A stretch of DNA of 64,000 bases from Hyposmocoma kahamanoa (GCF_003589595.1 NW_020653713.1:6796691-6860690), one strand, 5' to 3'; counted from the first letter of the stretch, positions 32,755-43,530 are shown. Made by a program: numbers and translations. The notes: a model not told the origin generated them from the letters alone.

Positions 32755-32860
32755 GTTAGCGTTAGTATTATTATGAGCTATAGATGAGGCGGGTTCGATT
32801 CCCGGTAGGATCAATTTGGAAACGAAGTTTTCTTAATCTGGGTGGAATTTCCTAGTTAGA
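32755..32860 (+). repeat. tRNA-derived SINE-3 fragment (family H)
   Basis: The B-box GCGGGTTCGATTCCCGGTAG is followed by GATCAATTTGGAAACGA and TTTTCTTAATCTGGGTGG, the same order as at 20045-20140. The A-box half is decayed. Confidence 0.5.
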
Positions 32861-32869
32861 GACAATTTA

Positions 32870-33890
32870 ATTGGTTTGACTATTATTATTGTTTGTTTAT
32901 TTTCATTTTGGACCTCAAGTTTCAAAGACAACACCAACGGTTTCATAATAGCAGCATTTGCGCACTACGTCCGATTAGTATCAGCTCCGAATCCGACAAA
33001 TGACGGTCCGAAATGTCACATGTGTCCGAAGCGTCATTTTATCTCTAAGTGTACAAACTATATTTGTATTTTCTAGGATTTGAATCGGACTTGCTGCACA
33101 AGCGACATCCGAAGTGGGTCCAAGTTTTCTAGATTTGTGGAGTCTTGGAGTCGGAACAAATAAGAATCGGAGGCAGTGCGCAAAACGTGCTAACGGTGAA
33201 TAGGCCAACTTTAAAATTTATTTAAAAAGAAATGCATTATGTATACAACACTGAATAAAGTATAATTAATAATGTTAAATATGCATTTATAGCTATGGAA
33301 GGCGGTGCCTCCTGACATTGATTACCTTAATAGGAGGTACCATCCACCGTTAATGTAAACTTAATTGTATTACTGAAATAAACATTTTATTTGTTTTATT
33401 TTTATTACATAGATCACTTCCGGCTTTCAACGAATTGCCCGAGTGTGCAATACAATGCCATGTTTGATCACTGGCATTACTAATGTTTTGCTTCCCAAAA
33501 CAGCCAGTGTATATTAATGCAGGTGACTGTACTAAGAATCTATGGAAAGTACTGATGCAACTATTATACATATTAGACAAACAATATAAGTATCTGGCAT
33601 GCCAGAATTACTAACAATACAGTTATAAACTGCAGTTCCCGCGGTCCAGATCAGCTCATAAACCGAACTATTCGATCCGAAGATAAACATAAAACACTCA
33701 CGCGCATATCTCTAGTTATTATAGTGCAATAAATAGTTTACGAGACAATCTGAAGCGATCGAATAAAAACTGTTTACCGAATAGACACCACGCACAGGTT
33801 AGGGGTCTCTTTGAGAATCATATAAACAGGTATATGAGTTTATTTTTTTATTAGTAGACAAATATTTTTTTATTTATTTATTATTTGAGA
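32870..33890. other. Unassigned DNA with a small hairpin
   Basis: A hairpin GGTGCCTCCT / AGGAGGTACC at 33304-33341 precedes AATAAACATTTTATTTG. That could be a retroelement tail or a polyadenylation region, but no coding sequence is linked. The frames at 32876-33208 lack motifs. Confidence 0.35.
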
Positions 33891-33899
33891 AATAATTTT

Positions 33900-34105
33900 C
33901 GTTCCGGTTTAGAAGGTTAAGGGTGCTGGCGAAATTACAGGCACACGGGACTTGTCAACTTATGTTTCAGGGTGACGGGCGCAGTGGCAGTGCCCCCAAA
34001 AAATCTTTGTGATTTAAAGCCCTGCAACTGTTATGGATAGGTGCGTCATTTACCACGAATCACACGACTTATTCGTCTCGTCACTAGGTATTATTTAAAA
34101 AAAAT
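33900..34105 (+). repeat. Family A copy
   Basis: GTTCCGGTTTAGAAGGTTAA, ATTACAGGCACACGGGACTT, CAGGGTGACGGGCGCAGTGG, then TCGTCACTAGGTATTATTTAAAAAA. The central hairpin region has a deletion after AAAGCCCTGC. Confidence 0.7.
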
Positions 34106-34270
34106 ATTGAAGCCTTCAAAACGTTCGTTCTATGGATTGTATAGAAATAAATATCATTTCATGCGCATAGAATGATTACTATTCAATTGTGGCGGCATGT
34201 ATCCATGATTTTTATTACAAAGTTACGTACATTTGTGAATATTTAATAAAAAAAAACCTCTCGCTGACGT

Positions 34271-34351
34271 TGAAGGAAAACACCGTATGAAGGAAAACAC
34301 CGTATGAAGGAAAACACCGTATGAAGGAAAACACCGTATGAAGGAAAACAA
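34271..34351 (+). repeat. 17-bp minisatellite
   Basis: The unit TGAAGGAAAACACCGTA repeats four times exactly (34271-34338) with a partial fifth (to 34351). A minus-strand frame through it yields a repeating peptide, but since the unit length is not a multiple of three the frame rotates and no gene is implied. Confidence 0.9.
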
Positions 34352-34359
34352 CTTGGAAA

Positions 34360-35805
34360 ACGGGTGATATCGCCAACCGATGTTGGACTATCAAGCGAAG
34401 TATGCTTAAAATCAATGTCCTTATAAGAAATTCGTGCCCAGCACTGGCATGTATAATGAATGGGTTGATAATTTAAATAGGAAGACGTAAAAAAAATGTT
34501 CTCAGCATCGATGTTATTTTCTCGTACTTTCAAGCATACACATTGCGAAAGAAAAAAAATACTACATACATATATACTACACGCTTTTTTCATATAAGAG
34601 TAAGCAGATACAACTGCCTTCCACATGCTACGCTTCATTTATACACTAACATGCAATTAAATTTATACGGAACACACAAACAAAGGGACACTTACTAAGT
34701 AAGTATCTGTACCTTATCGTCAGATCGTAGAGGTTTAATCGCCCATCTAATTAACCGGCGGCGAGTAGACCGGAGTCGTTAAAATCTCTACAATAAAAGT
34801 AACATAAATACACTATTATCAGCCCTATCAATATCTTAGGTACCTACACACGTTGTCCGTCTTGACTAGAATTAACCAAAATCGCCATTAGATACAAATT
34901 TTTAATCTCTGCGGCCTATATTTAATAATTTTAATAATTAAATCTACATTATAATTAATGAATATAATTGACTGACATAAATGTAAGACTCACATAAGTG
35001 ATATTATATGAGAGTGAAATAAGTGTTTTGTGATTGTATATGTACATATACAGGACACGGCTATGCCACACGGAGGGAAAGTGTCTTAAATACCATATAT
35101 AAGATAGAAAATTTCACTGAAACAAGCCTTCTTTTTGATTTTAAAAACAATTCGAACTGCATTCAAAGATTTTTTAATAATCGCCTGTCTGAACCGGGAA
35201 TCGAACCCGTTAAATATGAAAAAACAAGCACCTGTTATTTTACTAAACTGATCGAAAGCCTCAACCATAAGATATATTTTCTTCTAAAAAACACAGCATA
35301 GGACGGCCACGAAATTTAAAATTTAATTTGAAATTTTGTTCAGGCAAATGATCTTGTCAAAGACTTAGTTTACAGAAACGGGTATGAGAATGTGTAGGGG
35401 TTACAAACTGAACTTAGACGTATTATTTTAAACATTCACCATGAAAAGATAAATAAATCAACAGGAAGCAAAATTATTAAAAGAGTGACAATTTGTATAT
35501 TACAGAATACATTTTGAGCATTTCATAACTTAAATTGATTGTAAATTGAAGCTAAATGTAGCTAGTTATTTTGATTAATTGTTAAATTTCATGGTTACCC
35601 TCCTTGTATTCCCTTTGTTTAAGATCCTATTTTATTTAGAAGAAAACAATCCTTATGATTGTGGCTTTCGGTCAGTATAGTAAAATTATACAGTCGTGAA
35701 ACGCCCTGTATAGCTGCCAATAAGAATGAATTGTATTATATCCGTAACTTACATGTTTGGTTGTAAATTGTGAATGGGAGTGGTGAATTTTATTAAATAA
35801 ATATT
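34360..35805. other. Unassigned AT-rich DNA
   Basis: A tRNA-like B-box GGGAATCGAACCCG on the minus strand at about 35195-35210 is isolated. The frame 35023-35301 has no motif. Confidence 0.3.
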
Positions 35806-35811
35806 ATAAAT

Positions 35812-36002
35812 GTTAGACGACATGACATACGTTACTCTGATCCCAAAGTAACTAAAGCATTTGTGTTATGGAAATCGGAAACAATAACGGTACCACAAAC
35901 ACCTAGACTCGAGACAATATAGAAAAGTTAGTTAGGGATCCAACCCGGGACCTAAGATATGGCGACACCATGAAAACCGGTGTGCCAGCCACTCGACATG
36001 TT
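35812..36002 (-). repeat. SINE-2 (family J), tRNA-derived, minus strand
   Basis: The minus strand starts with a tRNA-like head (complement of GTGCCAGCCACTCGACATG), a head body containing CCGGTTTTCATGG and a degenerate B-box (GGTCCCGGGTTGGATCC), then the body shared with 10408-10520, ending with GTATGTCATGTCGTCTAACA. This form closely resembles an abundant SINE type I know from noctuoid moths; the identification is by memory of style, not by search. Confidence 0.65.
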
Positions 36003-36009
36003 ATGGAAA

Positions 36010-37000
36010 TTCAAAGTTTATTTTGCGAATTTCGAAGATGGTACACAGGTTTGGCAATACTAATTTCACTTCTACATTAAGTGACATAAAGTACAATTTC
36101 AGTAATTAATTTCACATTAACAAGAGTGTATTTGCACGATCTTAATTGCAACACACAATAGCAACTTCTTTTCATATATATATTTTTTATGACTGAAACA
36201 GAGTCTACATCAAATTCTACAAAAAATCTTTTTTAGAATAATGTAATGTTATTTTTATAATTAAATTCAACAATTTAAACCGACTCATTTCGAAAAAGCT
36301 TAAACGCCAGTGGTCGGTCTGACGTCACGACCAGTGAAGTGAAAAACCGATACTAAACTTATTTGAATTTGTGTTTTCAATTATTATGTACAACTTGTAA
36401 TTTAGTTATGTAATAAACTGTTAATTATGTAAAAACTGTTTATGGAAAAGTAAATACAGGATATATTTTAATATGTAAAATATATTTAACAATAACTTAT
36501 AATAATGAGAAAAGCATCTGTAAATAGCACGCACCCAAGGCCATTAAACTCAGAAAAACACTAATTAATTCATCAAACAATATCGGTTTTTATTCAGGAA
36601 GTATCTCATATAGACGGCAACAAAAAAAAATGTGCTACTGTCAATTCTAACTGCATGCAATCAGTTGCGACGTAGTCGGCGCTACTGCATTACACCTACC
36701 AAATGTCCGGTGTAAGTCTGCGTAGCCGTGAAAACTACTTTCTAACTGCATTCAAATTGATAGTGAATTTAATACTTAAGAGTCGACATTAAAATTTTTC
36801 CGGTACTAATACGGCTCATTTTGTTTGGGTCAAGCGGCTGGTACACTGCCTTTATTTCAGAGTTCATTTTTTTACAAACGAAGTTAAACCCTTTTGAGAA
36901 ATGTAGATCGTATAATATACGTGTTATATTTAGTTCAGTTCATATAAAAAATTTGTAAATGTAAAGTACCTATTGAATGTGTTTTTTTTCCTGTCGTGAA
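36010..37000. other. Unassigned AT-rich DNA
   Basis: No gene or repeat boundary could be supported. A family D-like GACTGAAACAGAG segment is too weak to call. Confidence 0.35.
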
Positions 37001-37014
37001 AATGTTTAGGAATC

Positions 37015-37560
37015 GTGTTTTCACACAAATTTTACTACTTTAAATTTTACCGTGTGAAACCACCAACAGTCGAGCGAAGACCTGCCAAATTACCTTACGT
37101 GAGAGGTGTTACAGACAAGATCGGAAGAGTCCTCAGGCGTGCATCTATAAAGACCTATTTCAAGCCCCTGAGGAAGATTTCTCAGTTCCTGAGACCCGTG
37201 AAATGTAACATCCCCTTACAGGATGCAGGAGTTTACAAGCTTGACTGTGAGTGCGGTCTCTCTTATATTGGACAAACAAAGCGAAGTATTTGTACCCGCG
37301 TCAAAGAACATATAGCTGATGTCAAACACCGTCGCGTAAACAAGTCTGCAGTCTGCGAGCATGTCATGGATAAACCTACACATTCAATGAAGTTTGACAA
37401 ACCCCAGGTCCTTGCAAAAGAAGTCCGTTATCTACCCAGGATGCTGCGAGAGGCCATTGAAATTAAAAAACATCCTAATTTCAACAGGGAAGATGGTTTC
37501 TCCGTACCACCAGTTTGGGATCCAGTATTTCCTCTAATGAAAAATCCCAAACAGACATAA
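37015..37560 (+). pseudogene. Penelope-like element fragment, GIY-YIG endonuclease
   Basis: The frame opens at a GTG at 37015 and is intact to the TAA at 37560 (181 codons), but the recognisable part starts near residue 14, so upstream RT sequence has been lost. It encodes LPYVRGVTDKIGRVLRRA, then the GIY-YIG core GVYKLDCECG (72-81), YIGQTKR (84-90), Arg95, His99, and the downstream Glu149 in REAIEIKKH, ending with NREDGF and WDPVF. This linker plus GIY-YIG arrangement is characteristic of Penelope-like retroelements, where the endonuclease initiates insertion. A second, shorter fragment of the same family is at 63125-63325. No YxDD palm domain precedes it here. Confidence 0.85.
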
Positions 37561-37762
37561 GACTGCAGTACTAATTAATATGTTTTAGTTTATTTTAATT
37601 TCTATTAATAATTAATAATAAATTAAACTTAATAAAAATTCATTCAATAAAATAATTTGTAAAACTTAATGTAGCGTAAATTGGAATGTTTTCTTTGTAA
37701 AATTAAAAATAAGGTATTTAATTAATAACTATTGTAACTATAGTGAAAAAATAGGGTGGTTT

Positions 37763-37906
37763 GCATTAATATTAGACATAACTGGTTGAAGACTGTACCA
37801 CCTCAGTCAACCGTGACCATGGGACCTGTAAAGGGCCCGAAACGTCGATTTGTTTGAAAAAACAAATATACGCGATTTAAATCCGGAAAAATAGTTTCAT
37901 TTCCTA
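37763..37906 (+). mobile_element. Family B element, left end missing
   Basis: It contains TTAGACATAACTGGTTGAAG, AACCGTGACCATGGGACC, GGGCCCGAAACGTCG and the right terminal repeat GCGATTTAAATCCGGAAAAA ending at TTCCTA, followed by the shared flank TGTGTAACAATCGCGAAAAC. It lies about 200 bp after the Penelope-like ORF, so it could be that element's 3' region rather than an independent transposon. Confidence 0.6.
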
Positions 37907-38021
37907 TGTGTAACAATCGCGAAAACCTAAGAACTCGATACATACTTTTTTCAAAGTGTTTGATTCCACACTTTCGCTATTATGGGGAATCAACCAAAAC
38001 TATTTGAGGTCTTAAGAGCCA

Positions 38022-38283
38022 TTAAATAATATCAAGTGACGGGACGAACAGATCGTGCGCCTGATGGTAAGCTACACGCCTGTCCACAAGAGTTACAGTG
38101 CCACTTAGAGCTTCAAATCGCAAAGATTGAGTGGCACTGCCACTGCGCCCGTCACTCTGAGACATAAGTTGACAAGTCCCGTGTGCCTGTAATTTTTCCA
38201 CCACCTTTCAAAACCGTAATGCTAACATTACTGCTTGGTGGCAGAAATAGATAAGGTGGCAGTACTTCCCTGGACGAACTCTC
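38022..38283 (-). repeat. Family A copy with an inverted-joined fragment
   Basis: A minus-strand copy from GATATTATTTAA (complement) through CAAAACCGTAATGCTAACAT to CTGGACGAACTCT. Immediately after, at 38283-38325, a piece CGGGTGACGGGCGCAGTGGC of family A in plus orientation follows, producing a head-to-head chimera. Confidence 0.65.
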
Positions 38284-38329
38284 AACTTACACCTCCGGGT
38301 GACGGGCGCAGTGGCAGTTCAACACTGGA

Positions 38330-38840
38330 TAGTTATGCAAAATGTCTTTATTTCCTATCTAAAAATCTAATGTCCAATCAATAAAAAGATAGTATCTACC
38401 ATATCGGTTGTTTGCGTTCTCATTGAATCCATCAAAATAATCTTTAATACCAATAACAAACTAATTTTATTGCCGACTTCAGGCCTATCAAACCTTCGAG
38501 CTAGAGAACTTATATCCCCGTTTTTGATGGAAGCAATAATAAATGTGTTTTTTTCTTACTTTTACATGCAAAGTTTTCGTAATGATTTTTTTTATCGTTG
38601 ACAGTATCCAGAGTGTCTATATTAAAACTAGTGATATCGTTAAAAACATTCGTATAATAAAGTCACATGTGATCATACGCATAAAAGTCATGAACGTAAT
38701 ACGAACTCCATAAAACTAATTACGTACATGTGTAATTTTATCGGGCATTAAAAGTTTATTGACTAATTTATGTCGTAATCTAACCAACCGTCCTGAAAAG
38801 TTGTAATTTTAGAGATGTGGCTTATTACGCCAAGAGTTTT
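38330..38840. other. Unassigned AT-rich DNA
   Basis: Nothing recognised between two family A copies. Confidence 0.4.
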
Positions 38841-38845
38841 GTAAG

Positions 38846-39145
38846 CAGTAGAGCTCCTTGTGATAGAGTTCGTCCAGGGAAGTACTGCCACCTTATTCAT
38901 TTCTGCCCCCAAGCAATAATGTAAGCATTACTGTGTTCCAGTTTCGAGGGTGTGGGTGCTGATGAAATTACAGGCGCATGGGACTTGTCAACTTATGCCT
39001 CAGGGTTACGGGCGCAGTGGCAGTGACCCTCAGATCTTTGCGATTTAAAACTCTGAGTGGCACTGCAACTGTTATGGGTAGGCGTGTCACTTACCACCAG
39101 GCGCATGACTTGTTCGTCATCGTTACTTGGTATTATAAAAAAATA
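38846..39145 (+). repeat. Family A, near full-length reference copy
   Basis: The most complete uninterrupted copy: start GCAGTAGAGCTCCTTGTGAT, GAAGTACTGCCACCTTATTC, AAGCAGTAATGTAAGCATTA, GGTTACGGGCGCAGTGGCAG, an internal hairpin (GCAGTGGCAGTG near 39014 with TGGCACTGC near 39058), and end TACTTGGTATTATAAAAAAA. About 300 bp long, no ORF, A-rich 3' end, many 5'-truncated relatives. It is likely a SINE-like or LINE-tail-derived retroposon. The B-box and A-box are not evident, so its promoter origin is unknown. Confidence 0.75.
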
Positions 39146-39603
39146 TTGCAATAGCATTTAAAACAACTACTGTATTATACACTTCCGGACACATAATTCG
39201 AGTCACTACGCATTTTCAGTATTAAGTGCCCGACGCTTAAACAATGTTTGATTGATCAAAAACTATTATGCAATTTTGAAACTAATTTAATTTTTATTTT
39301 AATTTGGACTTGCAAATCCGGGGAAAACTTTTTCTTCGCTGATAACACTATTTTTGTATGCGAGCCATTTACGACAAAAATGCGAGGTAGCTCGAATTAT
39401 GTGTCCGTGAGTATATAATACATATATGGCCATTTACACGTTTATTAGCACACAATAATAAAATATCCAGTCAAACAGAAACATAATAAGGTCGCATTGA
39501 AAAAAGTCAATATCTTTCACATTCGATTTCTGCCCATATTGTCATAACTAACGCATTTCAGTAACTGCCGAGACATTGGCACCTAAAGTTTATTTTTGCT
39601 AAT

Positions 39604-39906
39604 TAACCGACTCCAAAAAAGGAAAAGATTCGCAATTCGGCTGTGTTTTTTTTGTTGTATGTATGTTACGCGATAACAATTTGTGAACTGATTTTGATGA
39701 TTCTATTTTTTTGTTGGAATGAGGGTACCTCAATATTGGTCCAATTCAAATTTGAAGAAAATACTTCATCTCTAAGGGTGGCAAACTCGGAATTGAATCC
39801 GGATTCGTGCACTTTTCGGTAACGGATTTCAATAAAACTTGGCAAATAGATGTAATTCCACGAAGTTTTGAGGTCGGTCTTTTTAGTACTCTATACCGAG
39901 ATTATA
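39604..39906 (+). repeat. Family D repeat, copy 2
   Basis: AACCGACTCCAAAAAAGGAA, GATGATTCTATTTTTTTGTT, CATCTCTAAGGGTGGCAAAC and TTTTGAGGTCGGTCTTTTTA, ending ATACCGAGATTAT. Same block order as 7154-7590. Confidence 0.7.
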
Positions 39907-40032
39907 AAAAATGTCAATGACGCTGATTTTGCTTAACAATAAAACTTAACTTAACTTTTGTCATAAATGGCGCTACGACTAAAAAGTCGTTGAAAAACCA
40001 AGTACAAAGACACGACGCATTAACGACGCGTT

Positions 40033-40340
40033 CGTTCCATGGCTTAGTTGGTATAGCGTCTGGCACGGTATGCAAGAAGACGTCGGTTCGAATCCGACTG
40101 GATCGAAGGAATTTTTTCTGAGTGTTTTTTCTGCGTGTTCGATCTTTGTATTAATAATTATAACGAACTAGTGGAGCAATTTCACAAAAAATAATTGAAT
40201 ATCAATTCAATAAAAAAATTTAACTAATAAAACTTAAATTAAGTTTTATTGAATGTCAGAATGTTTCACCATCATGATATTCAATTGGTTTTTGTGAAAT
40301 TTCTGTAGTTTGTTATAATTATTAACACGAACGACAAATC
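40033..40340 (+). repeat. tRNA-like family E, copy 2, with inverted tail
   Basis: The tRNA-like unit 40033-40106 has acceptor arms CGTTCCA / TGGATCG, D-stem GCT/AGC, and T-arm GTCGG-TTCGAAT-CCGAC, all well paired; the anticodon arm is irregular. A body follows with TTCGATCTTTGTATTAATAA and AACTAGTGGAGCAATTTCAC. That body is then repeated in reverse at about 40270-40335 (GTGAAATTTCTGTAGTTTG, TTATAATTATTAACACGAAC), giving a snapback structure without a second head. Confidence 0.65.
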
Positions 40341-40707
40341 CTGACATTCAATAAAATTTTATGACAATTATTAAAGCGACATCTCTAGTCAACTGATGGT
40401 AGCTGTAAAGGTACCTGGCTGAGTGAAGAATAAATTTCTCACAGATTGTAACGGAACGTTACAACGTTGTTCAATTTATTTTAGGATAAATCGCTTTTTC
40501 AAATTTAACATTATTCAAAATTAACACAAATATTATCTGCAACAAATATATCCTTTTTTAAATAATAATAAATTATTAAGAATTAAACACCATGATTTAC
40601 CATAGAAAACTTGGTTAAATCTATGGCAGGCTACGTTGCATTTTCGATAGGATTGTCGGAGACGCAAGAAGGGGAGGCGCGGTAAAACACCGATACCAGC
40701 GCCAGCG

Positions 40708-40780
40708 ACCCGGCTAGCTCAGTCGGTAGAGCATGAGACTCTTAATCTCAGGGTCGTGGGTTCGCGCCCCACTTTGGGCG
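40708..40780 (+). tRNA. tRNA-Lys(CTT)-like, probably pseudogene
   Basis: The 73-nt segment has the standard tRNA-Lys(CTT) body: TAGCTCAGTCGGTAGAGCA, anticodon arm TGAGA-CTCTTAA-TCTCA with anticodon CTT, variable loop and T-stem. Defects: acceptor pairs 1-72 (A/C) and 7-66 (C/T) are mismatched, T-loop position 58 is C instead of A (TTCGCGC), and no T-run terminator follows. It lies 26 bp before a family E copy. It is either a recently decayed tRNA gene or a tRNA-derived repeat; function is doubtful. Confidence 0.7.
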
Positions 40781-40805
40781 GCAAAAAAGTCGTTAAAAAA
40801 TGGTT

Positions 40806-40879
40806 CGTTCCGTGGCTTAATTGACATAGCGTTTGACACGGTTTGCGAGAAGATGTTGGTTCGAATCCAGCCGGATCGA
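40806..40879 (+). repeat. tRNA-like family E, copy 3
   Basis: Acceptor arms CGTTCCG / CGGATCG pair with a compensatory G-C relative to the A-T of copy 2. The B-box GGTTCGAATCC is perfect. The body is truncated after TTCGATCTTCGTATTAATAA. Confidence 0.65.
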
Positions 40880-40919
40880 AGGAATTTTTTCTAAGTGTTC
40901 GATCTTCGTATTAATAATA

Positions 40920-41880
40920 ATAAAACTGTAACTAAATAAGATATAAAAAAAACCGATTAGAGGGGGTTGTAGATGTCGCTTTGCTGATCCCAGATAAGTT
41001 AATAACTCAATTTCACTAAAAATATCAATTAAATTAGTTATGATAAGGATTTGTTCTTCTGCAGCCATTCGCAATAAATTATTCGGTACAGACCTCTATC
41101 TATATATTTACAAGACCGCTGACTCTTTGGTGTCATCTTATTATCTTATTTGTGGTCTTCTTTTGGGTTCTTTTTGATATTCTCTATTGAAACGCTCTTC
41201 GCCGCTAAATTTCTGTTAATCATCAGCCCACTCGGAGTTAAGTTTAGCGATCATTATTACATACCTTGTTTCCTTTGTTCTTTTGTACTCGGCAGTCGCG
41301 CATTTGCATCGATGCAATCGCCTATAAATCGCAATCGTATTAATCTACACACGAAGTGAAAGGAATAAGCACCAAAAATAGTCAACGATATCCAAGAGGC
41401 TATTTTTTCCTCTATCCCGAAACAGTAAATACTTACTACTCATTAGCGCCCAGGGCGCGTCGCGTGTGGTCCTCCAATTAAACCTGTGTGATTTACGTAC
41501 GGTTGCGCATACGCACCCGTGTAATGCTTACGCCTGCGACCTATCTGTCTACCATCTATGGCCGCTGGAGCTTTTACTCTCTAATTTTATAAGGGACCCC
41601 ATATTAGATAAATATTGGAAGTCGTATTTGGTCAGTTTATTGATCTTTCTACAATTGAGTTTTTATTTGATTTATTTTGATTAAAGGGAAAGAAAACTAA
41701 CATGTATTAGTAATTTAAAATTAAGTGAAAAATATTTTAACGTTGATACCCATTATGATGGATAACAATCTGATAAAAAAACTCTGAGAATTAATTAAAC
41801 TCCAATAACAATATCTAACGCAAACATTATTACTAGTTTGAAATTAAAAAAATAAATTGCTATTGCGGGTTTGGGCAAAA
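40920..41880. other. Unassigned DNA
   Basis: Frames at 41150-41359 and 41466-41684 have no recognisable domain. No repeat class was assigned. Confidence 0.35.
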
Positions 41881-41924
41881 GCTCATAGACATAAATCATT
41901 ACAACAAAAGGCTGCGATTGCGCA

Positions 41925-41965
41925 GACTCTAATTGGCCGGCCATAAACGGCCGCCATCTTGGCAC
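41925..41965 (+). promoter_or_regulatory. YY1/Pho-like motif in a small CG-bearing patch
   Basis: GCCGCCATCTTGG at 41950-41962 matches the classical YY1 activator site (Pho-related GCCAT core in insects). It is preceded by GGCCGGCCATAAACGG, in a local patch richer in CG than its surroundings (41905-42120). This could mark a promoter, but no transcript or first exon is visible, so the call is tentative. Confidence 0.3.
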
Positions 41966-42139
41966 AGCCACAAAGAATACGTGTAACACAATCTGTTACC
42001 GCGAAGGAACATAAAATTCGGTTGGCTATTAGATTCCGCGGTACAACAAACGACATTTTTATATGTTTAAGTGAACGGCCTGCGCGGGCGCACCGCACAC
42101 GTACGCACTCTCACACACACGTCGATAAATGTATAAACA

Positions 42140-42905
42140 AATGTGCTAAGTAAAAAATATTATTATAGTATAATGCGCCATAAAACACGAGAGTTTCGGA
42201 TAGACGACAGTGGCGCTCAAACTGTACTTTATACCGTTTTTTAAGAAGGAACTAATGCTACGAGCGAAAGCGTAGCACTTTCGTAGCGAGTGTCTACAAT
42301 AGCCTTGACCAAATTTCTTTGTAGCAGAGTGAGCAGACCGTTTCAATACAAATTTCCAGGAATATAACCAGAAATTACAAATGTTTTAATAATATTATAT
42401 CACGGTTTATTTCAAAGTTTTCTGTATGTCACTACAACTGTTTACAATGATAAAATAACTAATCTGTTAATTAAAATCACTGAATGTTTCAAGGTGATTA
42501 TGTAATAAGCTATATATTTGTTTTGTGTACGGTAACTTTAAGTATGTAATTACTTGAAAAGCTATAATAGTAAAAATAAAATATCATACTTACATCTACA
42601 GCTTTTGTGGACAACTAAATGAGTGTAGTTCGATATCACACGGATACCCGCAACTAGATACATTTACGATGTACCGATAAAGGGAATCAATATCGAAATT
42701 ATTTTCAAAACACATTATAATTTTTTTTTTAATTTCGTATTTAATTTTGCATGCGTTGAAACGCCTGTAACAATTATCTTTTTAAATCCCTAATGGTAAC
42801 ATCGCGCATCTGTTATTTTATAATAAATACTTGTAAATAAACCAGTATAAAAACTGCCTAATACAAAAGAAGTGTGACGTTACGAATTTCTCTATTGTTT
42901 ATGAA
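42140..42905. other. Unassigned AT-rich DNA
   Basis: Nothing recognised; a palindromic GAGCGAAAGCGTAGC patch near 42262 is short. Confidence 0.35.
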
Positions 42906-42913
42906 ATATTGTT

Positions 42914-43052
42914 TAGGAAATGAAACTATTTTTCCGGATTGATTGAGTCACTCACTCAACCGTGACCATGAGACCTGTATAAGGCCCGAAACGTTGGTTT
43001 GCTTGAAAAACATATACGCGATTTAAGTCCGGAAAAATAATTTCATTTCCTA
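42914..43052 (+). mobile_element. Family B foldback, complete copy
   Basis: The left tip TAGGAAATGAAACTATTTTT and CCGGA are mirrored by TCCGGAAAAATAATTTCATT with TCCTA on the right. The core carries CAACCGTGACCATGAGACCT and GGCCCGAAACGTTGG. It is 139 bp, shorter than the 62392 copy because part of the left inner region is deleted. Confidence 0.75.
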
Positions 43053-43530
43053 TGTGTAACAATCGCTAAGATACTCTACTCTATACTAAGATTCTCTATT
43101 GCATGTTATAGATCTTTTGTATTGAGTTTTTTCTCCGTAAGCAACAAATGTGAGAGATTTATGAAGCTTATCGTTAAAAAAAAGAAAAAGACTTAAAAAA
43201 AATAGTTTGAGAACCGTAGTCCCGCCGGTACTCTAGCATAAACAATGTCAGTGATTTTTATTAAAGTGTTCTCAATATAGAGGTAATATTATTACTTATG
43301 CCCATCCGTGTGTTTCTATGTATGTCCGTTTGTATGTGTACTGGGAGCGGTATCTGCGCTATGCGCGATAAATAAGTCGACGGACAGACAGAACGACTTT
43401 TATGTACATTTAGACAGCCGGACGAGGTCGAAATTTGGTCAATCTGTACTTGGTGACACGGATTGGGATGTTAGTCATATATTTAGAAATCGTTCTTGAA
43501 GAGTTTCGGAATAATGTTATCATTGTCATC

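Noticed and set aside
34243..34638. 131-codon minus-strand frame with repeating CFPSYGVFLHTVFSF-like peptide
   Set aside because: Produced by the 17-bp minisatellite, which rotates through frames; the rest has no motif.
35195..35210. Isolated tRNA B-box-like sequence
   Set aside because: No matching A-box or cloverleaf at the right distance.
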